A DNA stretch of 5,360 bases from an uncultured Porphyromonadaceae bacterium. Lineage in GTDB: Bacteria; Bacteroidota; Bacteroidia; Bacteroidales; Muribaculaceae. Positions 4,917 to 5,360 of the stretch are shown here, piece by piece. Position numbers and translations under genes: made by a program. The notes beneath the pieces are model-generated. The model was not told the DNA's origin, did not search any database, and saw nothing but the letters and a program-made list of their open reading frames with translations. The DNA is taken from positions 1-5,360 of the forward strand of contig CAMWLX010000259.1 of the NCBI GenBank assembly GCA_947175225.1, given 5' to 3'. The first letter of the stretch is position 1; each line of letters opens with the position of its first letter.

Positions 4917-5360
4917 TTATTGAATTATATCCAATGACGGATCTACATAAATTTTCTTTCCATCGCTTAGTCTTACTTCTGCAAAATCATGGTCTTTCGT
5001 GAAGTTCTTCCATTTCTCAGGAAGCAGTTTGGAATAATCATTGAGATTCATTCCATTCATGTAAACATGACCCACAACGGGTTTTGCGCTCCCTTTTTTC
5101 TCATTCACTGAAAAAGCATAGTTGCATATGGTAGAAAAGACCTGAGCATATCCTACACAATGCATCTTAGTCTTTTTCCTATCGTCAAACTTCTCGCATT
5201 TAGTAGAGAATGTCAGTTTCTCCTGAGTCTTTTTGTTGCAATAAAGAACTATTTCGCGCTCATTTAAACCCTTTGTATCTTTTAAAATTTCCTGCTTGAA
5301 TTCTTTAGAAAGAGTTACGGGGTTGTATGTTCTATCTCTGATTTTTCTCAGGCTTAGGAC
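4917..5360 (-). CDS. Transglutaminase-like (papain-fold) protein, N-terminus outside the window
   Basis: The minus-strand frame is open from the right edge of the window to the TAA at 4919-4917 (147 visible residues). An ATG at 5165 would give an 82-residue ORF, but it would start one residue before the catalytic region, and the frame upstream is coding-like (KCEKFDDRKKTKMHCVGYAQ), so the true start is beyond 5360. Within the visible part, C68 in MHCVGYAQVF, H124 in KDHDFAEVRL and D140 in IYVDPSLD make the Cys-His-Asp triad, in the order and spacing of transglutaminase-like domains. Bacterial members are often proteases or peptidoglycan/peptide amidases, here probably exported. It ends 13 bp before the L,D-transpeptidase-like lipoprotein gene, suggesting an operon acting at the cell envelope. 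Both lie in AT-rich, probably acquired DNA. Confidence 0.72.
   Translation of the reverse strand, partial: VLSLRKIRDRTYNPVTLSKEFKQEILKDTKGLNEREIVLYCNKKTQEKLTFSTKCEKFDDRKKTKMHCVGYAQVFSTICNYAFSVNEKKGSAKPVVGHVYMNGMNLNDYSKLLPEKWKNFTKDHDFAEVRLSDGKKIYVDPSLDIIQ

Noticed and set aside
4917..5165. An 82-residue gene starting at the ATG at 5165
   Set aside because: The same frame stays open and coding-like to the window edge, and this start would leave almost nothing ahead of the catalytic cysteine.
1..5360. CRISPR array, riboswitch or toxin-antitoxin pair
   Set aside because: I saw no regularly spaced repeats, no recognisable aptamer, and no paired small ORFs of a known toxin family.

Overview
The window looks like a gut Bacteroidales genome, possibly of the Muribaculaceae or Bacteroides type. 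This rests on TAnnTTTG-type -7 promoter elements, weak Shine-Dalgarno sequences, lipoproteins with a late cysteine, and protein families typical of that order. It has two parts with different base composition. Positions 1 to about 4440 are moderately GC-rich in the metabolic genes (hand count 59/120 G+C at 2641-2760). From about 4480 to the right edge the DNA is clearly AT-rich (33/120 at 4801-4920; 42/120 at 4921-5040).

Left part, regulators. The window opens with the C-terminus of an NmrA-like NAD(P)-binding protein, which overlaps a MarR-family regulator by ATGA. An AraC-family regulator on the minus strand converges on marR and is divergent from the next operon. The AraC/operon intergenic region holds a -7 element for each direction and a 16-bp palindrome with a Crp/Fnr-like core (GTGA-N6-TCAC), placed near -41 of the rightward promoter.

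Middle part, a tightly packed rightward operon of redox and aromatic-metabolism genes, much of it in decay. In order: a small conserved-looking protein; an aldo/keto reductase reduced to its signal peptide and N-terminus plus what may be its last five residues; an intact secreted amidohydrolase of the ACMSD type; the first 27 residues of a flavin reductase, fused in frame to an intact ABM-domain lipoprotein; the last 19 residues of a probable cupin; and a second aldo/keto reductase broken after about 78 residues. At that break, minus-strand sequence begins that looks like the start of a small transposase-accessory ORF with its own promoter. Only the small protein, the amidohydrolase and the ABM lipoprotein look functional.

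Right part, an integration junction. A strong hairpin terminator oriented for the minus strand lies just below the 3' third of a tRNA gene (T-arm, acceptor 3' strand and discriminator base, but no 5' half). AT-rich foreign DNA continues to the right. This is the layout of an attachment site left by a tRNA-targeting integrative element or prophage. The element's last gene, an L,D-transpeptidase-like lipoprotein, has lost its catalytic half and reads through the tRNA fragment as its last residues. Upstream of it is a transglutaminase-like protein that is cut by the window edge.

I found no CRISPR array, no complete RNA gene and no clearly new defence or mobile system. The points most worth checking are the tRNA junction, the chain of deletion scars, and the possible Crp/Fnr site.
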